Positions 1-7,081 of a stretch of DNA of 13,126 nt are shown here, piece after piece. Below the pieces are notes generated by a model. The model searched no databases and was not told the origin of the DNA. It saw nothing but the letters and a program-made list of their open reading frames with translations. The first letter of the stretch is position 1. Every line of letters starts with the position of its first letter. A program made the position numbers and the translations under genes. The DNA lies in assembly GCA_001275005.1 (NCBI GenBank), contig JWZX01001987.1, positions 1 to 13,126 of the forward strand, given 5' to 3'. The stretch comes from Chrysochromulina tobinii (taxonomy: Eukaryota; Haptophyta; Prymnesiales; Chrysochromulinaceae).

Positions 1-41
1 GCGGCGGTGGCGGCGGCGGCGGTGGCGGCGGCGGTGGCGGC
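1..41 (+). repeat. GGC/GGT simple repeat encoding poly-glycine
   Basis: An almost pure GGC/GGT trinucleotide run fills the window start. In the helicase frame it reads as glycines followed by ARPAPPVILVHG, so it sits immediately before Walker A. It is probably a coding linker, but it could also be the end of an intron or an assembly-prone region, because the sequence upstream is not visible. Confidence 0.8.
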
Positions 42-2063
42 GCCAGGCCGGCGCCTCCGGTGATCCTCGTGCACGGTGTCTTTGGCGCGGGCAAGTCGCA
101 TCTGCTCGTGGCGATGCTCTGGTTCTTGCAGCGCGCGCTGCGTGGCGCGAGCCGGCACGGGCGGCCGTGCAAGGTGCTGCTCGCCGCGCTCACCAACGTG
201 GCGGTGGACAACGTGGTCGAAGGGCTCCTGCGCCAGGCAGAGGCAGATGGCGAGGCAGAGCCGGACGTGGTGCGTGTGGGCTCGGTGCGGCGCATCGCCG
301 CCGCCGTGCTGCCTCACTCAACGCATGGGAAGCTGAGCGCCACCGAAGAGCAATCGACCAAGCGCGAGCTCACGCGCGAGCTGAGCACGGCGCCTGCGGC
401 CGAGCAGCACGCACTGAAGCAGGCCATCGCGCTCATCGACAGCGGGCGCATGGCCGCGCGCGCAAGGGCACTGCATCAGTTCACCGTCGTGGGCGCCACG
501 TGCGCCGCCACTGGACTGGCGTGCATGCAGGGGCTCAAGTTTGACTTTGTGCTGCTGGATGAGTGCAGCCAGCTCACCGAGCCCGCCTCCCTCCTCCCTC
601 TTTACCGGCTCGGCTGCGAGCGCCTCATCGCAGTCGGCGACCCGATGCAGCTGCCGCCGACGCTTGCCACGCCTCCCCCCGGCTTCGCCGCCGCCTACGC
701 CGCCAATGCCGCGGCCGCGTTCGCCGCACACTCTTCGACGAGCCGCGCCGGCGGAGCGCCTGCCGCCGCGCCCGGCCCGGCCGCAGGCGGCGCCGGCCTG
801 AGCCTCACCCTCTTTGAACGCCTCGCGCGCTGTGGACTCGAACCGGTGATGCTGCGCGCCCAGTACCGCTGCCACCCAACCATCTCGGCGCTCGCCTCGC
901 ACCTCTTTTACGGCGGCCGGCTCGTCGACGGACTGGGAAGCGCTACGGCTGCCGCGGCCGCGCGTGCGCCGCTCCTCCCTGGCCTGCCCACTGTCAGCTT
1001 CCAACACGTGGCCAACGGCGTCGAGCAAGCGCAGCGCGGCGGCTCCATCTCCAATGCCGCCGAGGCAAGCCGTGTGGCGCGTGTCCTTGGCAGCCTGGTG
1101 GGAAGTGGACTCGAACCCGAGCGCCTGGGCGTCGTGTGCATGTACCGTGCCCAGGCGGTAGCCATCCGCACGCACCTAGAGGAGCGCGGCCTCGCGGGCG
1201 CGGTGACCGTCTCAACGGTCGATGCTTTCCAAGGCGCCGAGCGGGATGTGATTCTGGTCTCGACGTGCCTCACCGCCACTTGTGGCGCGCCCGATACTGC
1301 GCGTGAGGCGCTTCGCTTCATCGGCGACCCCCGCCGGCTCAACGTGACCCTCACACGTGCGCGCCACCACCTGCTCGTCTTCGGCCACGCGGATGTGCTG
1401 CAGTCAGTGCCCGCGTGGGCAGTGGTCCTCGACGTGGCGGCGAGCCTACCCGCCGAATTCGTCACCGGACACGGCGTGGAGGGCGTCTTGGTTGAGTCAT
1501 CGGACGCTGAGGTCGACGCCGCGCTAGCCGGCGCAGGAGATGGCGTTGGTGTGGTCGCTGCCGACAGCGCGGGCAGCGCAGCCGATGCGTTCGATGCAGC
1601 CCAAGGCGCGCGCGCGGACGAGCTGCAGCTTCTGATGGCGGCCCGGCGTGAAAAGCTCACGAGGATCGAGCTCATGGGCACACGCATGCATTCGGAGCTA
1701 GCTGCCAAGATGGACGTGGGTGTGCGCGTCAACCCCATGCTGAGGAACATGTACCTCAGCTCAAATTCCAATGCAGATGAGAGCGGCGGCGCGGCTAGCA
1801 GCGGCACAGAAGAGGGCGCCGCAGCAGCGCCAGCGGACGGCGGCGCGAACACCCGAGTGGTGGTGGACTTGCTCGAGGCGGGCTCCGATAGCGACGATGG
1901 CGAGCTTGGTGGCTGCGGGCCTGCAGCAGCAGCTGCTGCTGCTTCAGACGGCTCGGTGGCTTCTGTTAGCAGCCGCATGGGATCGACCCGCGACGAGGTG
2001 GTGCTTGCAGATGAGTTCGACGGAGGGGAGGCAGAGCAGGCGCTCGAGCTGTTGGATTTCTGA
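3..2063 (+). CDS. ZGRF1: ZGRF1-like superfamily 1B helicase, 5'-truncated by window edge
   Basis: An uninterrupted frame runs from the window edge to TGA at 2061-2063. Counting from the Val codon at 60 (internal, not a start), all UPF1-like SF1B motifs are present in order: Walker A GVFGAGKS (6-13), Ia LTNVAVDN (44-51), DEAD-like DECS (167-170), GDPMQLPPT (193-201), QYRCH (268-272), VSTVDAFQGAE (384-394) and NVTLTRARH (428-436). The flanking VRVGSVRRIA and LLDECSQLTEPASLLP are close to the helicase domain of animal ZGRF1 as I recall it, which separates it from UPF1, SETX and DNA2. ZGRF1 is known as a 5'-3' DNA helicase acting in homologous recombination and crosslink repair in the nucleus. 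Oddities: an Ala/Gly/Pro-rich insert (about 203-248) between motifs III and IV, and an acidic low-complexity tail (about 475-667). No intron is needed over 2 kb. The GRF zinc finger expected upstream is not in the window. Confidence 0.9.
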   Translation, partial: GGGGGGGGGGGGGARPAPPVILVHGVFGAGKSHLLVAMLWFLQRALRGASRHGRPCKVLLAALTNVAVDNVVEGLLRQAEADGEAEPDVVRVGSVRRIAAAVLPHSTHGKLSATEEQSTKRELTRELSTAPAAEQHALKQAIALIDSGRMAARARALHQFTVVGATCAATGLACMQGLKFDFVLLDECSQLTEPASLLPLYRLGCERLIAVGDPMQLPPTLATPPPGFAAAYAANAAAAFAAHSSTSRAGGAPAAAPGPAAGGAGLSLTLFERLARCGLEPVMLRAQYRCHPTISALASHLFYGGRLVDGLGSATAAAAARAPLLPGLPTVSFQHVANGVEQAQRGGSISNAAEASRVARVLGSLVGSGLEPERLGVVCMYRAQAVAIRTHLEERGLAGAVTVSTVDAFQGAERDVILVSTCLTATCGAPDTAREALRFIGDPRRLNVTLTRARHHLLVFGHADVLQSVPAWAVVLDVAASLPAEFVTGHGVEGVLVESSDAEVDAALAGAGDGVGVVAADSAGSAADAFDAAQGARADELQLLMAARREKLTRIELMGTRMHSELAAKMDVGVRVNPMLRNMYLSSNSNADESGGAASSGTEEGAAAAPADGGANTRVVVDLLEAGSDSDDGELGGCGPAAAAAAASDGSVASVSSRMGSTRDEVVLADEFDGGEAEQALELLDF

Positions 2064-2316
2064 TGCTCATGCTGCCGGGCGCGTTCCACTCTTCGCCGGC
2101 TAAGAAAGAAACTTAAACTCAACTCTCCCCCCAAGGGTAACACATGGTGACTTGAGTCATTCCGCCCGTATAGTCACGCTCTGCAGACCTCAACGCCCGC
2201 TGACACGACGCATTGCGGGCATGCCCTTGAGCTACGATGTGGGATCGTCAGTGGTCCCGTTGTCTCCACCTTTCGCCCCAGACGCTCGGGTTTGGGCGGT
2301 TTTGGGCGGTGCCTGC
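2064..2316. other. Convergent intergenic region (two 3' UTRs)
   Basis: The helicase (+) and dioxygenase (-) stop codons face each other across about 250 bp, so this holds both 3' UTRs and termination signals. I see no AATAAA on either strand and no convincing ORF. The only structured element is the 10-bp tandem repeat at 2291-2310. Confidence 0.6.
2291..2310. repeat. Perfect 10-bp tandem duplication (TTTGGGCGGT x2)
   Basis: TTTGGGCGGT occurs twice head to tail, ending 7 nt beyond the dioxygenase stop codon, so it is transcribed in that gene's 3' UTR if the gene is as called. On the minus strand it reads ACCGCCCAAA twice. Confidence 0.85.
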
Positions 2317-3537
2317 TCAGTGATTCACCCGCGCCTCCAGCTTCCACGGCGCGCTCTGGTCGGTCCACACGCGCCGGCCGCGCACAACGAAGCCACGCGT
2401 TGTGACGGGCAGCCGCCCCTCAGCAACGCCCTTTTCGAACTCCGCACGCGCTCGCGCTCGCATTCGAACATCGGTGGCAAAGAAGGCCTGGTAGTCATCC
2501 GTGGGCAAGTAGCGATTGATGAAGGTGGCGCGCGGCTGGTCGGACCTGTTTGGCGGCGAGCCGTGGATCGTGTGCACGTGGAAGATGATACTGTCACCCG
2601 CCTCGCCCTCGATGCACAATCCGTCTCCAAAGGTCCATTCGGGAGGCAGGCCCAAGTGCGATGGCGTATCCACGTGCTGGAGGTGCCCAAAGCGGTGTGA
2701 GCCAGGGATCACGTAGAGCGGCCCGTTGTCGCGGCTCAGATTCGTCGCCGTCGTGTAGTTGAGTGTGGCGACGCACCCGCCTCGCGCGAACATGAAGTAC
2801 GCCGAGTCTTGATGCATGTACTTCGGGTTGCCTCCTGGCTTCCCTGCGCTCTCGGTGGTGCTGACCGCAGCCATCGTGACGGACGGATGCAGATGCTTCT
2901 GCTGCAGCCCGCCCGCGTCGGCCGCCGTCGAGACGCCCTCCTTGTAGAAGCACTGCCCCTTGCCAAAGAGCTCGACGCCGGGGGGTGAGTCGGTGAGGGC
3001 CTCGACAAGGTCGAGCGTGGTCGCGTCCGTCGCGGCACGGAACATGGCGGCCGAGATGTAGTAGTCGAGCCCGAGGACCATGACCTGCTTGTCCCGGCAG
3101 TGCCCCTTAGGCGCCGGGATGAACAACGTCTGATCCGGCGTCACCCAGCCAACGAAGCAGCCGTCATTGATCACCTCGGTCAAGGCACCGGCCTCCATGA
3201 GTCTCACTGCCTGCTCAAACGCACCGTCTGCGTGCTCGCGGATCCCGTCCACATAGGCCCGAGACAGCCCACGGGCAATAATGCAGCCATATTTGTCGTA
3301 GATGCGCCTCGCCCTCGCCACGTCGTACGGGGGATGCAGCTCAAGGTCAGCAATGGAGACATCTTTTGGAAGCTGCACCTTCACATCATCGGGCGAGAGG
3401 CTGCAGTGCCGATAGCGCGAGTCGAGGCGCAGCGGCTGCGACGATGTGGCGCGCAAACGTCGACGGCGACGGTGTAGGATGAGCGCAATGGCCACCGCCG
3501 TGCCACAGGCGGCCACGAAGCGGAAGTCAACGAGCAT
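2317..3537 (-). CDS. Phytanoyl-CoA dioxygenase (PhyH) family protein with N-terminal membrane anchor
   Basis: The 406-residue intronless product has the PhyH double-stranded beta-helix signature. The Fe(II) triad fits His242 and Asp244 (MHQDSAYF) plus His325 (HTIHGSPPNRS), with Arg336 placed to bind the 2-oxoglutarate carboxylate; DNGPLYVIPGSH (270-281) is the conserved strand between them. The family consists of Fe(II)/2-oxoglutarate oxygenases, mostly hydroxylases of lipids or small molecules. Residues 7-22 form a hydrophobic segment followed by five arginines (23-27), a signal-anchor pattern that would leave the catalytic domain cytosolic by the positive-inside rule. There is no PTS1 or PTS2 peroxisomal signal, unlike human PHYH, so phytanoyl-CoA need not be the substrate. 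The start is the first ATG after the divergent intergenic gap. The fold is confident; the substrate is unknown. Confidence 0.88.
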   Translation of the reverse strand: MLVDFRFVAACGTAVAIALILHRRRRRLRATSSQPLRLDSRYRHCSLSPDDVKVQLPKDVSIADLELHPPYDVARARRIYDKYGCIIARGLSRAYVDGIREHADGAFEQAVRLMEAGALTEVINDGCFVGWVTPDQTLFIPAPKGHCRDKQVMVLGLDYYISAAMFRAATDATTLDLVEALTDSPPGVELFGKGQCFYKEGVSTAADAGGLQQKHLHPSVTMAAVSTTESAGKPGGNPKYMHQDSAYFMFARGGCVATLNYTTATNLSRDNGPLYVIPGSHRFGHLQHVDTPSHLGLPPEWTFGDGLCIEGEAGDSIIFHVHTIHGSPPNRSDQPRATFINRYLPTDDYQAFFATDVRMRARARAEFEKGVAEGRLPVTTRGFVVRGRRVWTDQSAPWKLEARVNH

Positions 3538-3664
3538 TTCAACTCATGTGAATTGGTCTGTGAATGGGCTGAGAAAGGCTGTATTGTACATGTCAGTGAC
3601 TGTCAGTTTCCAGGACAAGAGCCCAAGTACCCTCGATCTCTGCCCTTCCACAAAACTTCCATAA
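3538..3664. promoter_or_regulatory. Short divergent intergenic region, probable bidirectional promoter
   Basis: The dioxygenase start (3537, -) and the Cys/His protein start (3665, +) are 127 bp apart on opposite strands. This stretch is clearly lower in GC than the flanking coding DNA and carries TGTCAGT twice with a 10-bp offset (3591-3597 and 3601-3607). No TATA box is obvious. The promoter role is inferred from geometry; if the true + start is a downstream ATG (for example 3815), the region is longer. Confidence 0.45.
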
Positions 3665-4333
3665 ATGGTATCTCTACGCCGGAGCTTTTTGCGCATGGAA
3701 AATGCAGCTTGTGTGCATTTGACTCCTCGCTCGGCCCTCAACTTCATGCTCGGGCCCTCAAGAATGAAGTCACCTAAAGCAGCACAGAGGAAGAATGCAG
3801 GGCGAGTTCGCGCCATGACAATAGCGCACCACCACCAGCAATTATTGGAAGAGATGGCCTCCGACCCGGAAACCTGCCAAGTCTGTGGAGGATGGCTTGG
3901 TCGCCAACGAGGTAAGCCGCCTTTTTGCACCGCCACAAATTGCCCAGGCCACTTTGCACTAGAACATACAGGCTGCCATCTGCCACCAACAGGGCCAAGG
4001 CCAGAAGGAAAGACAGGTGCAGAGGACGCAGCAGAGGCGTTTCAGGCGGCCGCTCCAGCAAAGGCCACGAGGGAGACATCTCCTGTCGATCGTCTTGACT
4101 CGCGCGCTTCTCACTCGCGCATCAAAATCGAGGACGTGCATGTATTCGAGGACGCGTTCCTCACGCGCCTCACGCGTCTTAACCTCGCGCTCGAGCGGGA
4201 CGCGGAGCGCGCGGAGGTCGACACGCTGCACGACAGCCTGCCGGCCAAAGAAGTGTACAGGGCTCAGTACAGACACTTGGAGATACAGGAGAGGGCAACC
4301 CTGCGCCAAGTCGTTCAGACATCAAGTGGCTGA
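3665..4333 (+). CDS. Unrecognised small protein with Cys/His zinc-site-like cluster
   Basis: A 222-residue frame ending at TGA 4331-4333. Residues 71-105 hold a dense Cys/His cluster with spacing C-x2-C-x13-C-x4-C-x2-H-x4-H-x2-C-H (C71, C74, C88, C93, H96, H101, C104, H105), including FCTATNCPGHFALEHTGC. It resembles half of a PHD/RING-type zinc site but matches no family I can name. Residues 150-215 are charged and probably helical, with GC-rich third positions typical of coding DNA here; the N-terminal half has lower GC. Which ATG is used is unsure: codons 1, 34, 51 (GCCATGA) and 64 are all possible, and the zinc cluster lies after all of them. A strong donor-like AG-GTAAGC at 3912 lies inside the cluster. 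It is divergent from the dioxygenase gene. Confidence 0.5.
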   Translation: MVSLRRSFLRMENAACVHLTPRSALNFMLGPSRMKSPKAAQRKNAGRVRAMTIAHHHQQLLEEMASDPETCQVCGGWLGRQRGKPPFCTATNCPGHFALEHTGCHLPPTGPRPEGKTGAEDAAEAFQAAAPAKATRETSPVDRLDSRASHSRIKIEDVHVFEDAFLTRLTRLNLALERDAERAEVDTLHDSLPAKEVYRAQYRHLEIQERATLRQVVQTSSG

Positions 4334-4342
4334 GTGCCACTT
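4324..4342 (+). other. Perfect 7-bp hairpin with the stop codon in its loop
   Basis: AAGTGGC (4324-4330) pairs perfectly with GCCACTT (4336-4342), and the loop TGAGT (4331-4335) contains the TGA stop of the Cys/His protein. Function is unknown; it might mark an mRNA 3' element or be chance. Confidence 0.5.
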
Positions 4343-4635
4343 ATAACAAGTGACATGTGATCTTGCATGTGATATCGTTCGTTGATCCACGTGTACCAAA
4401 TTGCAAATAATTATAATTTATATCCGCCGTCGCGTTCGGACGTACGTCGTGGTTCTCATGTGAGCACTCTAGAGCACGAGCACACGAGACACTACTGCCA
4501 GCACAGTTGGCGTGCGGCGGCAGGCCCAAAATATGCTTCCCTCACTGACATGCATGTCATTGAGTTACCCTCTGGACTCTCGAACGCCATGGTTGCATGC
4601 AAACATTGTGCTTCCGTCATGACCTCTCGTCTATC
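4334..4635. other. Convergent intergenic region rich in short palindromes
   Basis: About 300 bp between the stops of the Cys/His gene (+) and the TPR gene (-). It is AT-richer than its surroundings (a run of A/T around 4399-4422) and has no credible coding frame. It holds a direct repeat CATGTGAT (4354-4361, 4366-4373), a perfect 14-bp palindrome at 4546-4559 and a 10-bp palindrome TTGCATGCAA at 4593-4602. These would fall in one or both 3' UTRs. Confidence 0.6.
4546..4559. repeat. Perfect 14-bp palindrome TGACATGCATGTCA
   Basis: The sequence equals its own reverse complement. It lies about 75 bp beyond the TPR stop codon, in that gene's presumed 3' UTR. The core ATGCAT is shared in style with TTGCATGCAA nearby. 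Confidence 0.8.
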
Positions 4636-5640
4636 TCAGCCGAAGAGCCGCGGCAACATCGCAAACTCGTCCGCGTCGATCTGGTGCGTCTCGCCGATGG
4701 AGTACTTGCCCTTCTCCTTGGTGAGCTCGGTGAAGAACATTGCGCGCGCGCCTCGCGCCTCAAGCTGCATGAGGACGCCGTCCTTTTTCGGGTCGCACGG
4801 CCACTTGTCACCTTTGTCCTTCCACACCAACGGGAAGGCCATGTGCCCCTTGCGCACGACGATCATGGCGGACTGGTAGTCATTCTCAGTGATGTGTTTG
4901 CGCAGGAAGTCGGCGCACTGGGTCAGCGTCTGCGGCGAGTCGAAGGCGTTCTCGATGCCAACGCCCGCCAGGCCGGGCTCCTCCGCCATTCCAGCCTTGG
5001 GGCGGCCTGGTTGCAAGTACGCGATCGTGGGCACCGCTTTCTTCTCGATCACCTCGGTGAAGACGTCCTTGATCATCAGCCCAGCAAAACTCTCCGGGTC
5101 AAGGTCGTACAGGTGCGTCTTTCCGGTCGCCTCCGCGGCGGGTGCCTTTGCCGGGGCCGCCTTCTTAGCGGCCGGCTCCGTCTTTTTGGGCTCCTCATTC
5201 TCCTTCTTTTCCTCCTCAGGCTCGCCCTTGCGGCGTGCGGCCACCTGCGCGGCGAAGGCCTTGCCCTTGATCTGCAGCCCCAGCCGGACGAGCTCGTTGC
5301 TGTCGAGGCCGCGGTCGATCGCACACAGAAGGACAGTGCACGCCTCGTCCTTCTTCTCCTCATCGTTGAGCGCGGCGAGCGCGGCGGCCTTGCGATGGTA
5401 GCCCTTCACAAAATCGGGCGCGAGCTGGATGCACTTGTCCGCATCCTCCACCGCCTTGGTGATCTTCGAGAGCTTGAGGAAAGCTTGCGAGCGGTTGCTG
5501 TAATAAACGTGGTTGAGGGGCTCGGCCTTGATAGCCTTGGTGTACGACGCAGCAGCCTTGAGGTGCTCGCCCTGCTTGAAGAATTCGTTGCCCTCATCCT
5601 TGAAGGCGGCGCCGGGCCCGATCGCTTCTGTGGCTGCCAT
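4636..5640 (-). CDS. TPR protein with Hsp70/Hsp90-type carboxylate clamp and unrecognised C-terminal domain
   Basis: The chosen start is the ATG at 5640 in strong context (AACCATGGCA), giving 334 residues; a longer in-frame ORF to 5760 adds 40 residues of non-conserved type. Residues about 10-120 form a three-repeat TPR domain of the STI1/HOP and SGT class. All five dicarboxylate-clamp positions are present: K14 and N18 (KDEGN), N49 (YYSNR), K79 and R83 (KGYHR). These bind the C-terminal EEVD of cytosolic Hsp70/Hsp90 in known family members. Residues about 138-172 are a charged Lys/Glu then Ala/Pro linker. Residues about 173-334 form a compact domain (ends MLPRLFG) that I do not recognise; it is not a second TPR, SGS or STI1 domain. 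A cytosolic co-chaperone role is inferred. It lies downstream of, and on the same strand as, the 5777-7081 gene. Confidence 0.85.
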   Translation of the reverse strand: MAATEAIGPGAAFKDEGNEFFKQGEHLKAAASYTKAIKAEPLNHVYYSNRSQAFLKLSKITKAVEDADKCIQLAPDFVKGYHRKAAALAALNDEEKKDEACTVLLCAIDRGLDSNELVRLGLQIKGKAFAAQVAARRKGEPEEEKKENEEPKKTEPAAKKAAPAKAPAAEATGKTHLYDLDPESFAGLMIKDVFTEVIEKKAVPTIAYLQPGRPKAGMAEEPGLAGVGIENAFDSPQTLTQCADFLRKHITENDYQSAMIVVRKGHMAFPLVWKDKGDKWPCDPKKDGVLMQLEARGARAMFFTELTKEKGKYSIGETHQIDADEFAMLPRLFG

Positions 5641-5776
5641 GGTTGAGGAGTTGCTCCTTGGGTAGCGTGCAATCGTCGGCGGAGGGCGGGCGACTTTTGG
5701 GCGACCAACGGCCAGGGGCGCCCGACATAACGCTTTTGTGAATGAGCGATGTGAACACACAAGTCAAACTATTGAA
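5641..5776 (-). promoter_or_regulatory. Upstream region and presumed 5' UTR of the TPR gene
   Basis: The 136 bp between the stop of the upstream minus-strand gene and the TPR start must hold that gene's 3' end and the TPR promoter and leader. It is open in the TPR frame back to 5760 but codes for a compositionally different peptide. No core promoter motif is visible. Confidence 0.35.
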
Positions 5777-7081
5777 TCAGCCCGCAGATTCGAGCTGCAA
5801 CAGTACACTGCCCGGCGCTGTGGAACCATCCTGACTGACCGTGGCAGAAGCCACAAGGACGGCTCTCAGATCACTCTGACTCTCCAGCTCGGCACGACGC
5901 TCATTCGCTGATGGCGTCACCGCCGTCGCCTGGGCCGACGCAAATGCGTTCCGACCCTCCGGGCAGAGATCTTGCGAAGGCGGTCCGAACACGAATTCGA
6001 GCCCAAGCTGCACTGTGCACGGGCAGCCTGCACGTCCCGCCAGAGCCCGTGCAGCGTCGGATGCCACTCGGAGCCGTCGCCCGTCACTCTCAGTCCATCG
6101 CACCTTCGCCCAATCGTCGGGATCATCAACGGCGGCACCGAACGCCCCAAAGCACCACGGGCCACGATACACCTTTCGGAGCATTCGAAGGAGGGTTCGG
6201 GTCAAGGGATGGGGTTGAGGTTCGGGCGGGTCAGGGTTTTCAATGAACCACGATGCACCTTGAGGAGCATCCAGAGGAGCGAGGCTGCCCAGTCATCGAG
6301 CGTCGCCGGCACACGGCGCACAACGTCGGCACCTGTGCCCTCCCCCAGGTGCGCCTTGGGCTGCACCACCTCGTCGGAGCTCGAGGATAGAGGTCCACGG
6401 CCTCGTAGGCGCGCGCTCTCGATCTCCACTCGTCCGTCAGATGCACAGCGCATCGAGACCATGAGCAGTGGGAGGCGACGTAGCATCAGGCCTATGCGGC
6501 CATTCGCCTCTGAGTAGCGCAGGTAAATGGAACGCGAAGGCGAGGCACGCAAGAGCTGAGCAGCTCGCTCCTCACAGCGTGAAAGCCAGCCCATCGCACC
6601 GATCGCAAAGACGGAGGAATCGCGCTCATCCTCGTCATCGCTGCCGCCGCTCCCATCGCTGCTGCCCTGACAATCGAAGGTGTCGTTGTCGTCATGAGCA
6701 ATGTGCACTGCATGACCGCGTGAACTGTCAGCACCTCCGTGCTCGCTGAGGAAGCTTGAGAGCTTCGAGGTGCCAAGGTCGTCAAAGTTCAATCGCAATG
6801 TGCAAGCGCATGGGATTCCATGTGAACGCAAGTAGTCGAGTGTCTCGGTGATCGATGAGGAGCTCATGGACCTTTGAGACTGAGATCGCGGAAGGAACAC
6901 TCAAGGCCCTTGTGAAGGCGCGGACGGAGCTCGTGGAACTCATCGGCACTCCGTCGTCGAGAAAACTTAGGGGATTCCACATCGCTTCGCGCCGCTTCAC
7001 GAAGGACACGTGTAGGTACAAGCCGAGCTCGAGCGTTGTCTGCCGAAGTTTCTCCTCTTCTTGTGCCAAGTTTGGACACAT
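5777..7081 (-). CDS. Unrecognised protein, probably three exons
   Basis: Three coding-like segments lie in different frames on the minus strand. My model is exon 1 7081-7001, exon 2 6879-6259 and exon 3 6172-5777, giving about 365 residues with every junction in frame. The exon 2/3 junction (intron 6258-6173) is well supported; the exon 1/2 junction is one of several possibilities. Exon 2 contains an acidic Ser/Asp/Gly linker (from about 6683 down to 6620) between two globular-looking parts, one with RSHGIPCACTLRLNFDDLG and one with SIYLRYSEANGRIGLMLRR. Exon 3 begins VYRGPWCFGAFG and carries CTVQLGLEFVFG. I recognise no domain, signal peptide or membrane segment. The start ATG at 7081 lies 67 bp from the divergent SET-MYND start. 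A two-frame pseudogene is the alternative, but both breaks can be explained by GT-AG introns. Confidence 0.5.
6173..6258 (-). other. Intron bounded by direct repeats (86 nt)
   Basis: Removing 6258-6173 joins exon 2 to exon 3 in phase 0: CTCAAG / GTGCATCG at the donor and CCGAAAG / GTGTATCG at the acceptor. The intron ends GT...AG. Both frames run into stops if it is retained, so the frame supports removal. Each boundary lies in a copy of the same roughly 33-bp sequence, which encodes LLWMLLKVHRG before the donor and LLRMLRKVYRG around the acceptor. Confidence 0.6.
6193..6240 (+). repeat. Telomere-like G-rich tract with G-quadruplex pattern
   Basis: The plus strand reads GGG-TTC-GGG-TCAA-GGG-AT-GGGG (6193-6214), which fits four G-runs of at least three with loops of 2-4 nt. 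It continues through TTGAGGTTC to GGG-C-GGG-TCA-GGG-TTTT. It lies inside the 86-nt intron, on the template strand of that gene. The units are irregular, so it is telomere-like rather than a telomere repeat. Confidence 0.65.
6880..7000 (-). other. Candidate intron between exons 1 and 2 (121 nt)
   Basis: Exon 1 frame (from 7081) and exon 2 frame are incompatible, and a TGA at 6903-6901 closes the exon 2 frame upstream. An acceptor at 6880 (CTTCCGCGATCTCAG) follows a pyrimidine-leaning tract, and a GTGAAG donor at 7000 keeps the frame. Other donors (for example 7016, GTACCT) with the AAAG acceptor at 6872 are also possible, so the exact boundaries are unsettled. Confidence 0.3.

Noticed and set aside
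318-1175. Minus-strand ORF of 285 codons
   Set aside because: Antisense shadow of the helicase with no motif and biased Arg/Gly/Ala composition.
908-2143. Long minus-strand ORF (411 codons) opposite the helicase
   Set aside because: It is antisense to a frame with every SF1B motif. Its product is a Ser/Ala/Arg/Pro-rich shadow caused by high GC at third positions.
6193-6240. True interstitial telomere
   Set aside because: The units vary in length and sequence, and no single telomere repeat is repeated twice in a row.
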